Part shown: positions 4,619 through 10,102 of the stretch, piece after piece | Layout of the letters: the number at the start of each line of letters is the position of its first letter | Position numbering within the stretch: the first letter of the stretch is position 1 | From: an uncultured Ruminococcus sp. | Lineage (GTDB): Bacteria > Bacillota > Clostridia > Oscillospirales > Ruminococcaceae | Length of the DNA stretch: 10,102 bases | Direction of reading: 5' to 3' | Assembly (NCBI GenBank): GCA_947177345.1 | Contig: CAMWUB010000034.1 | Coordinates: 1-10,102 of the forward strand | Translations under genes and position numbers: made by a program | Notes under the pieces: generated by a model | Database searches by the model: none | Told to the model about the DNA's origin: nothing | What the model saw: only the letters and a program-made list of their open reading frames with translations

Positions 4619-7240
4619 ATGGGTCTTACGGATAAAGAAGCTTCGGCAAGGCTTAAACAAGATGGAAAAAATGTACTCGATAGTGGAAAAAAAACAAGTC
4701 CGGTCATGATTTTCTTCAATCAATTCAAGGACGTTATGGTTATGATTCTCCTTGGTGCTACCGTTATATCGGTTCTTCTTGGGGAAATCTCCGATGCTGT
4801 GACCATAATTCTTATAGTTCTTCTTAATGCTATTCTCGGTTTTATTCAGGAATACAGAACCGAACACACCTTAGAAGCTCTTAAATCTATGACTTCCCCT
4901 ACCGCTAAGTGTTATCGTGACGGAATCCTTAAGGAAATTGATGCCTCCGAACTTGTAGTAGATGATGTCATAGAAATTGAAGCCGGTGACAGAATACCTG
5001 CTGATTGTGTTATCCTAAAATCTTTCGGATTCTTCGCAGATGAGGCTATGCTTACCGGTGAATCTGAAGCCGTTCCTAAAATAACAGGTCTTACTAATGA
5101 TACTGACAATTCGCTGAACAAAGACAATATTGTTTACTGTGGAACATCTGCTACTAAAGGCGTATGTCGTGCTAAAGTTATCGCTACCGGTAAACGTACT
5201 CAAATGGGCAGAATTTCTGAAATGCTCTCCGATATAGACAAGGAAATGACACCACTTCAAAAACGTCTCGCAGAACTCGGAAAAGTTGTTGCCATAATAT
5301 GTCTTGTAGTCTGCGTAGCCGTTTTCGTCGCCGGTGTACTCCGTGGTGAAGATGTATTTGAAATGCTTATGACCGGTATTACTATAGCTATTGCAGCTAT
5401 TCCGGAAGGTCTTCCCGCAACTGTCACTATCGCTCTTGCCCTCGCTGTCAATCGTATGCTAAAACAAAAGGCTCTTGTTAATAAACTCCATAGTGTCGAA
5501 ACTCTCGGTTGTGCTTCTGTAATATGTTCCGATAAAACAGGCACTATAACCGAAAACAAAATGACTGTTACTGAAATATCTACTGTAGATGAAAGTTATT
5601 ATTTCAGCGGTATGGGCTATCGTATAAATGGCGGTCTTACCAAAGGCAAGGAAAATATCTCTGTAAATCCACAAAATGAAAAATCTCTTATGGAATCCCT
5701 ACGATGTGGTGTTTTATGCTCTACTGCTACTATAACTTCAATGAAACAGACTAAAAGTCGCAGTCGTGGAAATCTTACCGGAAAAGGTGAATGGCAAGTA
5801 ACCGGTGACCCTACTGAAATTGCTTTACTTATCGCCGCCTCTAAAGCCGGTATTACTAAAGAATCCCTTGAAATGACTTTCCGCAAGCTAGATGAATATC
5901 CATTCGACAGTGAAACTCGTTTTATGGCTGTACACTGTTCTGTTAATTCAGAAAAAAGAATATATTTCAAAGGTGCTGAAGAAGTTATCGTACCAAGATG
6001 CACTCAGTATATGAATGAATCTGGCGAAATAAAAACTCTTACTCCTAAAATCAGGCGTGAAATCTCTCAGAAAGTAATAGAAATGTCAGATAAAGCTTTA
6101 AGAGTTCTCGCTCTCGCTTACTGCTTATCTGATTCTTTAGACCCTCAAAAAACTAATCTTGTATTCCTTGGTCTATCCGGTATGATTGACCCACCTCGTG
6201 AAGAGGCTAAAACTGCTATAAGAAAATGTTCCAACGCCTCTATTAAAACTGTCATGATTACCGGTGACCATATTAATACCGCTGTTGCTGTAGCTAAAAA
6301 AGCAGGTCTGCTTAAAGGCGGTAAGGCTATGACAGGTGCGGAACTTGATAAAATGTCAGATGCGGAACTTGACAGGGAAATACATAAATATACCGTCTTC
6401 GCAAGAGTAGAACCCATTCATAAACTCAGAATCGTAAGAAGTTTTAAACGTCGTGGTGAAATCGTTACTATGACCGGCGATGGTGTAAATGATGCTCCTG
6501 CTATAAAAGAAGCTGATGTCGGTGTTGCTATGGGTGTTACCGGCACTGATGTTACAAAACAAGCCGCTGATGTTATTCTCCTTGACGACAATTTAGCAAC
6601 TCTTGTAAATGCCGTCGAACAGGGTAGGTGTGTTTACTCAAATATAAGAAAATTTGTCCGGTATCTGCTGTCTTGTAATATAGGTGAAGTACTTACAATG
6701 TTCTTAGGTATTCTTATGGGTATGCCTATTATTTTACTTCCTGTTCAGATTCTTCTTGTTAATCTCGTTACTGACGGTCTTCCGGCTATTGCACTCGGTC
6801 TTGAACCTCCGGAAGACGACATTATGACAAAACCTCCAAGAAAATCTACAGAAGGTTTTTTCTCAGATGGTCTTATGGGTAAAATTATATTCCGAGGTGT
6901 ATTTATAGGACTTTCAACTCTTGCATCATTCGCTGTGACTATGCGTACCGGCGGAACTATTGAAGCAGGTCGAACCGCTGCCCTGATTACTCTCGTAATG
7001 TCCCAGCTTATACACGTTTTTGAATGCAAATCAGAAACAAAATCAATCTTTAAAATAAAATTCTTCAATAATATTAAACTTGTTCTCGCTGTACTCGTAT
7101 CTTTAGGAGCACTCGCATTAGCTGTAACTTTTCCACCTTTACAGACGGTCTTTGAAACTGTAACTCTCACTTCAAATCAATTTCTTATTGCTTTGGGATT
7201 CAGTATCGCTATTCCCGTTATAAGTGCTATTTTTCAATAA
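4619..7240 (+). CDS. SERCA/PMR1-like calcium-transporting P-type ATPase (P2A)
   Basis: This 873-residue ATP-driven cation pump, of usual family length, should export Ca2+ from the cytosol. The catalytic motifs are intact and in order: TGES (146-149, actuator domain), PEGLP (262-266, fourth membrane helix), phosphorylated Asp305 in DKTGT, and the hinge TGDGVND (619-625). Calcium ligands of SERCA have counterparts: Glu263 in the fourth helix, Asn687 and Glu690 in SCNIGEV (fifth helix), and Asn715, Thr718 and Asp719 in NLVTDGLPA (sixth helix). That pattern separates it from Na/K and Mg pumps. A basic stretch around residues 378-390 (KQTKSRSRGN) is a loop in the nucleotide-binding domain. GAAAGGGTGA (4605-4614) supports the start. 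It lies between the mazF terminator and the spoVA genes, next to machinery that fills spores with Ca-dipicolinate. B. subtilis YloB, a related Ca2+ ATPase, is made during sporulation; the same role here is inference. Confidence 0.93.
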   Translation: MGLTDKEASARLKQDGKNVLDSGKKTSPVMIFFNQFKDVMVMILLGATVISVLLGEISDAVTIILIVLLNAILGFIQEYRTEHTLEALKSMTSPTAKCYRDGILKEIDASELVVDDVIEIEAGDRIPADCVILKSFGFFADEAMLTGESEAVPKITGLTNDTDNSLNKDNIVYCGTSATKGVCRAKVIATGKRTQMGRISEMLSDIDKEMTPLQKRLAELGKVVAIICLVVCVAVFVAGVLRGEDVFEMLMTGITIAIAAIPEGLPATVTIALALAVNRMLKQKALVNKLHSVETLGCASVICSDKTGTITENKMTVTEISTVDESYYFSGMGYRINGGLTKGKENISVNPQNEKSLMESLRCGVLCSTATITSMKQTKSRSRGNLTGKGEWQVTGDPTEIALLIAASKAGITKESLEMTFRKLDEYPFDSETRFMAVHCSVNSEKRIYFKGAEEVIVPRCTQYMNESGEIKTLTPKIRREISQKVIEMSDKALRVLALAYCLSDSLDPQKTNLVFLGLSGMIDPPREEAKTAIRKCSNASIKTVMITGDHINTAVAVAKKAGLLKGGKAMTGAELDKMSDAELDREIHKYTVFARVEPIHKLRIVRSFKRRGEIVTMTGDGVNDAPAIKEADVGVAMGVTGTDVTKQAADVILLDDNLATLVNAVEQGRCVYSNIRKFVRYLLSCNIGEVLTMFLGILMGMPIILLPVQILLVNLVTDGLPAIALGLEPPEDDIMTKPPRKSTEGFFSDGLMGKIIFRGVFIGLSTLASFAVTMRTGGTIEAGRTAALITLVMSQLIHVFECKSETKSIFKIKFFNNIKLVLAVLVSLGALALAVTFPPLQTVFETVTLTSNQFLIALGFSIAIPVISAIFQ

Positions 7241-7258
7241 TATAATTTCAATGTGGAT

Positions 7259-7274
7259 TGTTCCACGTGGAACA
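7259..7274. repeat. parS-like 16-bp palindrome, copy 6
   Basis: Exact palindrome 18 bases after the ATPase stop codon. It is followed by TTTTTA, so as RNA it could also act as a short hairpin terminator. It is the left half of doublet C. Confidence 0.92.
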
Positions 7275-7295
7275 TTTTTATTCCTCATTTCAGAT

Positions 7296-7311
7296 TGTTC
7301 CACGTGGAACA
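7296..7311. repeat. parS-like 16-bp palindrome, copy 7
   Basis: Exact palindrome starting 37 bp after copy 6, with TTTTAAAA to its right. It is the right half of doublet C. Confidence 0.92.
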
Positions 7312-7327
7312 TTTTAAAATTTCCAGT

Positions 7328-7361
7328 AATATAATTAACGCTCAGTGAAATAATAGTATCA
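7328..7361 (+). promoter_or_regulatory. Shared upstream block of spoVAD (AATATAAT, 13 bp, AATAATAGTATCA)
   Basis: AATATAAT (7328-7335) and AATAATAGTATCA (7349-7361) repeat the mazF upstream block with identical 13-base spacing; the spacer bases differ. It ends 39 bases before the spoVAD start codon. I could not fit it well to a sigma-G or sigma-F promoter, which would be expected for spoVAD. Confidence 0.5.
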
Positions 7362-7368
7362 AGTAAAT

Positions 7369-7384
7369 TGTTCCACGTGGAACA
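7369..7384. repeat. parS-like 16-bp palindrome, copy 8, abutting the spoVAD ribosome binding site
   Basis: Exact palindrome ending five bases before the spoVAD Shine-Dalgarno. Preceded by a T, it creates an in-frame TTG that would give a false N-terminus beginning MFHVEH. It lies 73 bp after the start of copy 7, about twice the 37-bp doublet spacing. Confidence 0.92.
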
Positions 7385-7400
7385 TAAACGGAGGTTTTTT

Positions 7401-8411
7401 ATGGCTGAATACATTTCACAAGGAGTTTTTATAATTCCAGATACAGTAAAAATTGAAAGTTATGCATCAGTAGTAGGTTCTAAAGAGGGTGAGGGAAATT
7501 TAGGTAAGTATTTCGATGAGATAATAGAAGATAGTCATTTTGGTAAAAGTTCGTGGGAAAAAGCTGAGAGTCGATTTCAGCTTGAAGCGGTAAGTCTTGC
7601 AGTTCGTAAAGCTAATATAACAAAAGAAGATATTGATATAATATGTTCCGGAGATTTGATAAATCAGTGTATCGGCTCGACTTATGGATTACGTGAACTT
7701 GAAATACCATTTTTAGGAATTTATGGAGCGTGTTCCACAATGGCAGAGGGACTTATAATATCGTCACTGCTTACGGATAATAAAGTAGCAAAAAGATCTA
7801 TAGCGGTTACATCTTCGCATTTTTCGACTGCTGAAAGACAATTTCGTTTTCCGCTATCGTATGGTGGACAGCGAACACCTACAGCACAATGGACTTGTAC
7901 GGCATCTGGTGCGGTACTGCTTTCCGATACCAACGGTACTATAAAGATAGTTGGTGGCTGTATCGGAAAAATTACAGATATGGGAGTAAACGACATAAAT
8001 AATATGGGTAGTGCTATGGCTCCTGCCGCCGCCGGAACTATTCAGCGTTATCTGAATGCAACTGGTACTAATCCTGAAGATTATGATTTTATAGTCACCG
8101 GCGATTTAGGAATAGTGGGAAGTAGATTACTGATTGAGTTTCTACAGAAACAGAACATAGATATTTCAGAACAACATCAGGATTGTGGGTGTCTGATTTT
8201 CGACAGCGAAAAACAGGATACACATTGTGGTGGGTCAGGATGTGGTTGTAGTGCGAGTGTTCTGTGTGGATATTTTCTGCCTATGCTGGAAAACAATACC
8301 GCAAAGAATATTTTGTTTATTGCTACAGGTGCATTGATGTCGCCAATGTCATTACAGCAAGGCGAATCAATTCCGACAATTGCACACCTTGTACATCTGA
8401 GAAAGGACTGA
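7401..8411 (+). CDS. spoVAD: SpoVAD, stage V sporulation protein AD (dipicolinate-binding)
   Basis: SpoVAD is part of the SpoVA system that moves Ca-dipicolinate into the forespore core and releases it in germination. It has a thiolase-like fold and binds dipicolinate at the outer face of the inner spore membrane. The 336-residue product has the family's usual length and shows GIYGACSTMAEG (Cys111 at the thiolase nucleophile elbow), GGQRTPTAQWT, DCGCLIFDSEKQ, GGSGCGCSA and a C-terminal TGALMSP segment. The C-terminal part is rich in cysteine. The ATG at 7401 was chosen because GGAGG (7390-7394) sits six bases upstream; an upstream in-frame TTG lies inside palindrome copy 8. spoVAE follows six bases after the stop. 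The usual spoVAC partner is not upstream. Glycine codons favour GGA, unlike the genes before it. Confidence 0.95.
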   Translation: MAEYISQGVFIIPDTVKIESYASVVGSKEGEGNLGKYFDEIIEDSHFGKSSWEKAESRFQLEAVSLAVRKANITKEDIDIICSGDLINQCIGSTYGLRELEIPFLGIYGACSTMAEGLIISSLLTDNKVAKRSIAVTSSHFSTAERQFRFPLSYGGQRTPTAQWTCTASGAVLLSDTNGTIKIVGGCIGKITDMGVNDINNMGSAMAPAAAGTIQRYLNATGTNPEDYDFIVTGDLGIVGSRLLIEFLQKQNIDISEQHQDCGCLIFDSEKQDTHCGGSGCGCSASVLCGYFLPMLENNTAKNILFIATGALMSPMSLQQGESIPTIAHLVHLRKD

Positions 8412-8416
8412 ATTTT

Positions 8417-8782
8417 ATGATATTATGGGCTTTAGTAAAAGCGTTTCTGGTAGGCGGTATAATATGTGCTATCGGACAGCTTTTAATTGACTATACAAAA
8501 CTTACTCCGGCACGAATACTTACAAGTTTTGTAGTTACCGGAGTAGTACTTTCTGCAATTGGAATTTATAAACCGCTTGTTGACTTCGCCGGAGCAGGTG
8601 CATCTGTACCGCTTATGGGTTTCGGAAATCTTCTTGCAGAAGGTGTCCGGAAATCAATAGAAGAGGACGGTTTTTTAGGAGTATTCACTGGCGGACTTAC
8701 TTCAGCATCTGCCGGAATAACAGTCGCCTTACTTGCCGGACTTTCTGCATCGGCGGTATTCCGACAGCGTGATAAAAGTTAA
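8417..8782 (+). CDS. spoVAE: SpoVAE, stage V sporulation protein AE
   Basis: This 121-residue integral membrane protein has three to four hydrophobic segments (about 5-25, 34-52, 58-75 and 93-115) and the family's glycine- and alanine-rich character, including DFAGAGASVPLMGFG and FTGGLTSASAGIT. It belongs to the SpoVA complex for Ca-dipicolinate transport in spores. AAAGGA (8402-8407) lies inside the end of spoVAD, nine bases before the ATG, and the gap between the two genes is five bases, so they form one transcription unit. Both genes probably act together in the forespore membrane. Palindrome copy 9 and a bidirectional hairpin follow. Confidence 0.93.
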   Translation: MILWALVKAFLVGGIICAIGQLLIDYTKLTPARILTSFVVTGVVLSAIGIYKPLVDFAGAGASVPLMGFGNLLAEGVRKSIEEDGFLGVFTGGLTSASAGITVALLAGLSASAVFRQRDKS

Positions 8783-8818
8783 TATATAAATTGAACATTG
8801 GACTATACAATATGAAAA

Positions 8819-8834
8819 TGTTCCACGTGGAACA
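8819..8834. repeat. parS-like 16-bp palindrome, copy 9
   Basis: Exact palindrome flanked by AAAA and TTTT, which extends the perfect symmetry to 24 bp (8815-8838). It lies 36 bases after the spoVAE stop. With the T run on either strand it could double as a terminator hairpin. Confidence 0.92.
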
Positions 8835-8842
8835 TTTTATAT

Positions 8843-8852
8843 GTGTCGACAC
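8843..8852. repeat. Short perfect palindrome GTGTCGACAC
   Basis: A 10-bp perfect palindrome directly after copy 9 and before the terminator hairpin. Its role is unknown; it may simply strengthen RNA folding at the convergent junction. Confidence 0.4.
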
Positions 8853-8855
8853 GAC

Positions 8856-8884
8856 AAAGGCATTTCCGGAATGGAAATGTCTTT
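8856..8884. terminator. Bidirectional terminator between spoVAE and the convergent lipoprotein gene
   Basis: AAAGGCATTTCC (8856-8867) pairs with GGAAATGTCTTT (8873-8884), a 12-bp stem with one G-T pair and a 5-base loop. Short T runs flank it on both strands. It overlaps the last two bases of the minus-strand gene's stop codon, fitting a terminator used from both sides. Confidence 0.65.
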
Positions 8885-9512
8885 AATTTATCCGATTTAT
8901 TTTTTCTTTCCAGTCGACGAAAAGCCGACTATTTTCAATAAGTTTAACTGCGGAAAGTGCATTTTCGTCATAAGTCTTGTAAAAAGCTCCGGAATCTGAA
9001 CCGGCATCCATGATAGTGAACCATTTTTTAACGTCAGATACCAGACATTTATAGGTATAGTAAAAACTGTCGATAACATCGAGATTGCTACCGTCATCAC
9101 GTAAACTGTCATAATCTTCACTGTTTAAATCTATTCCGGAAATATATTCAGATAACTTCTGTGTATCTTCCGCCGAAAGACTCCCTATATTTTCAAGATT
9201 CTCCGCAAGTTCCCACGCTGAACTGTCCCGGCCGTCGAATTTCCTTGCAAACTCATAATTACAATTATTTTCCATAGTGCAGACCGTTCCGTCATTCTGC
9301 ACTACGAAATAATATTTAATATCTGAATCAGTATATTTTTCATCCTGATAGTTATGTAAAATAGTTGCATAGAAAATAATTTTATCCATATCGCTTCCTT
9401 CTGAACTTTCCGGACTTACTTCATTTTCAATCTTTCCGCAACCTGTCAGAAGCATCATGATACAAATAATTAAAACGTTCAGTATTTTTACAAACTTACA
9501 CGCCATATACAT
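8883..9512 (-). CDS. Predicted lipoprotein of unknown function
   Basis: The 209-residue product starts with a typical lipoprotein signal: basic start, a hydrophobic run (about 8-22) and the lipobox LLTGC, with lipidation expected at Cys25. A short Ser/Glu-rich linker (about 31-42) follows. The mature part is acidic, with many Asp and Glu, and contains a YYFVVQNDGTVCTME stretch reminiscent of small beta-rich extracellular modules. I recognise no family. GAGGA lies seven bases before the ATG at 9512, inside the end of the upstream gene; the two overlap by 25 bases, so they should be co-transcribed and perhaps translationally coupled. The other half of this unit lacks a signal and is probably cytosolic. 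Its end meets spoVAE tail to tail at a shared hairpin. Confidence 0.8.
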   Translation of the reverse strand: MYMACKFVKILNVLIICIMMLLTGCGKIENEVSPESSEGSDMDKIIFYATILHNYQDEKYTDSDIKYYFVVQNDGTVCTMENNCNYEFARKFDGRDSSAWELAENLENIGSLSAEDTQKLSEYISGIDLNSEDYDSLRDDGSNLDVIDSFYYTYKCLVSDVKKWFTIMDAGSDSGAFYKTYDENALSAVKLIENSRLFVDWKEKINRIN

Positions 9513-9982
9513 TCACCGTCCTCGCAGTTTACGACTACCCAGTCGAATTTTTTTGATACAATATAGAAATCTGTAATAAAGTAGATTTCCGAAAAAGATG
9601 TCAGAATTTCAGAAATTTCACCCTCATATACCCAGCCGTCCGCAACAATACCGTAACATTTTTTATTGTCGGAATAATCCGGAACAAGACTTTTCATAGA
9701 ATCAATATCAGTATCATTATAACGTAAACGTGTTGTATCTGATTTATCAAGACTTTTACGAAAATTCAACCATGCATACGACAAATCAATTTTTTCAGGT
9801 TCTGAATATCTTATATTCCTATCATACTCAAAAAATGTATAATAAAATTTCCGGAGAATATTTTCATACGAAAACTTTGATATCTCGTGGAACTTCCGAC
9901 GATTAATATTTTCTTCTTTTACAGTATTTTCAATTTCATTCCGTATTCTGTAACGTTCTTTTTGTGTTGTATGTAAGCCCAT
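9488..9982 (-). CDS. Hypothetical protein, possibly DUF6756-like
   Basis: This 164-residue soluble protein has a basic, helical N-terminal half (QKERYRIRNEIE, then NINRRKFHEISKF) and a C-terminal part with WVYEGEISEI and ITDFYIVSKKFDWVVVNCEDGE. From memory the latter resembles the DFYIVSKKYDW-type ending of DUF6756 proteins, whose function is unknown; I hold this loosely. The ATG at 9982 was chosen because AAGGAG (9993-9998 on the plus strand as CTCCTT) lies 10 bases upstream; an in-frame upstream start would add 21 residues over the promoter region. It is the first gene of a two-gene unit with the lipoprotein gene, which it overlaps by 25 bases. Confidence 0.75.
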   Translation of the reverse strand: MGLHTTQKERYRIRNEIENTVKEENINRRKFHEISKFSYENILRKFYYTFFEYDRNIRYSEPEKIDLSYAWLNFRKSLDKSDTTRLRYNDTDIDSMKSLVPDYSDNKKCYGIVADGWVYEGEISEILTSFSEIYFITDFYIVSKKFDWVVVNCEDGECIWRVSL

Positions 9983-10016
9983 TCGATTTAATCTCCTTAT
10001 TGTAAAATTTTCTATC

Positions 10017-10045
10017 ATTATATCATATATAAAACCGGAAATCAA
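10017..10045 (-). promoter_or_regulatory. Sigma-A type promoter of the minus-strand gene pair
   Basis: On the minus strand TTGATT (10040-10045) is followed after 17 bp by TATAAT (10017-10022), with TG one base before it as an extended -10. The layout mirrors the promoter at 19-47. The expected start is near 10010, giving a leader of about 28 bases that carries the AAGGAG site. Confidence 0.8.
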
Positions 10046-10069
10046 GAAAAAATAAATATATTATCTGTA

Positions 10070-10083
10070 TTGTAATATTACAA
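10070..10083. promoter_or_regulatory. 14-bp perfect palindrome upstream of the minus-strand promoter
   Basis: TTGTAATATTACAA lies 24 bp upstream of the -35 box at 10040-10045. Position and symmetry suit an operator or activator site, but I cannot assign a regulator, and AT-rich palindromes of this length can arise by chance. It does not match the usual GlnR/TnrA spacing. Confidence 0.35.
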
Positions 10084-10102
10084 CAATTTATCCGATATAA
10101 AT

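Larger units (their letters stand above)
7259..7311 (-). repeat. 53-bp palindrome doublet C (intergenic)
   Basis: This is the same 16+21+16 unit as doublet B of hydF but on the opposite strand, identical at 50 of 53 positions. It lies between the Ca2+ ATPase gene and spoVAD, outside any gene I accept. Its presence in both coding and non-coding DNA argues that the doublet spread as a unit. Confidence 0.85.

Noticed and set aside
5131..5146. Degenerate copy of the palindrome in the ATPase gene (TGTTTACTGTGGAACA)
   Set aside because: Matches at 12 of 16 positions, but it encodes the conserved VYCGT segment of P-type ATPases, so the likeness is best explained by protein sequence.
6229..6235. TGTTCCA half site in the ATPase gene
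   Set aside because: Seven bases without the other arm; expected by chance and by protein coding.
7172..7414. An 80-codon open frame on the minus strand across the ATPase-spoVAD gap
   Set aside because: No ribosome binding site, and composed mostly of palindromes and A/T-rich spacer. Useful only for showing the repeat's protein-level match to the HydF insert.
7731..7746. Half palindrome TGTTCCAC in spoVAD
   Set aside because: Only the left half fits; it encodes the conserved GACSTM motif of SpoVAD.

Overview
The window reads as chromosome of an anaerobic, AT-rich, Gram-positive member of the Clostridia, most like Oscillospiraceae/Ruminococcus and relatives. Three things point there: an [FeFe]-hydrogenase maturase (HydF), forespore genes spoVAD and spoVAE, and a MazF toxin almost matching the Bacillus EndoA pattern. 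Shine-Dalgarno sites are strong and intrinsic terminators follow several genes. This placement is inferred from gene families, not from a database search.

Layout. Positions 1-2364 hold a strong sigma-A type promoter, an LDH/MDH-family dehydrogenase and a short malic enzyme, each gene followed by a hairpin terminator. The dehydrogenase carries Arg at the substrate-specificity position, so the pair may be a malate shunt (oxaloacetate to malate to pyruvate) rather than a lactate-forming unit. Positions 2382-4069 hold hydF and a small DUF2809-type membrane protein, joined by a 4-base ATGA overlap. Positions 4136-4521 hold mazF/endoA with no antitoxin gene beside it, then a strong terminator. Positions 4619-7240 encode a SERCA-like Ca2+ P-type ATPase. 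Positions 7401-8782 encode SpoVAD and SpoVAE (dipicolinate uptake into the spore) without spoVAC. Two unrecognised genes, one cytosolic and one a lipoprotein, run on the minus strand from a good promoter near 10030 and converge on spoVAE at a shared hairpin. No stretch without a gene exceeds 300 bases.

The most striking feature is a 16-bp palindrome, TGTTCCACGTGGAACA, present nine times between 2780 and 8834 (eight exact, one with a single change). It matches the Firmicute ParB/Spo0J parS consensus at 15 of 16 positions. Four copies lie in frame inside hydF, one in frame inside the DUF2809 gene, three between the ATPase and spoVAD, and one after spoVAE. Six of the nine form three 53-bp doublets (16 + 21 + 16). 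One doublet in hydF and the intergenic one, in opposite orientation, agree at 50 of 53 positions, so the unit looks like a dispersed element as well as a possible protein-binding site. The palindrome has no stop codon in any frame, and in hydF it is read in all three forward frames. It fills a low-complexity insert between the G4 and G5 motifs of the GTPase domain. Either this is an unusually dense parS-like array, or it is a proliferating palindromic element that tolerates insertion into proteins, or both.
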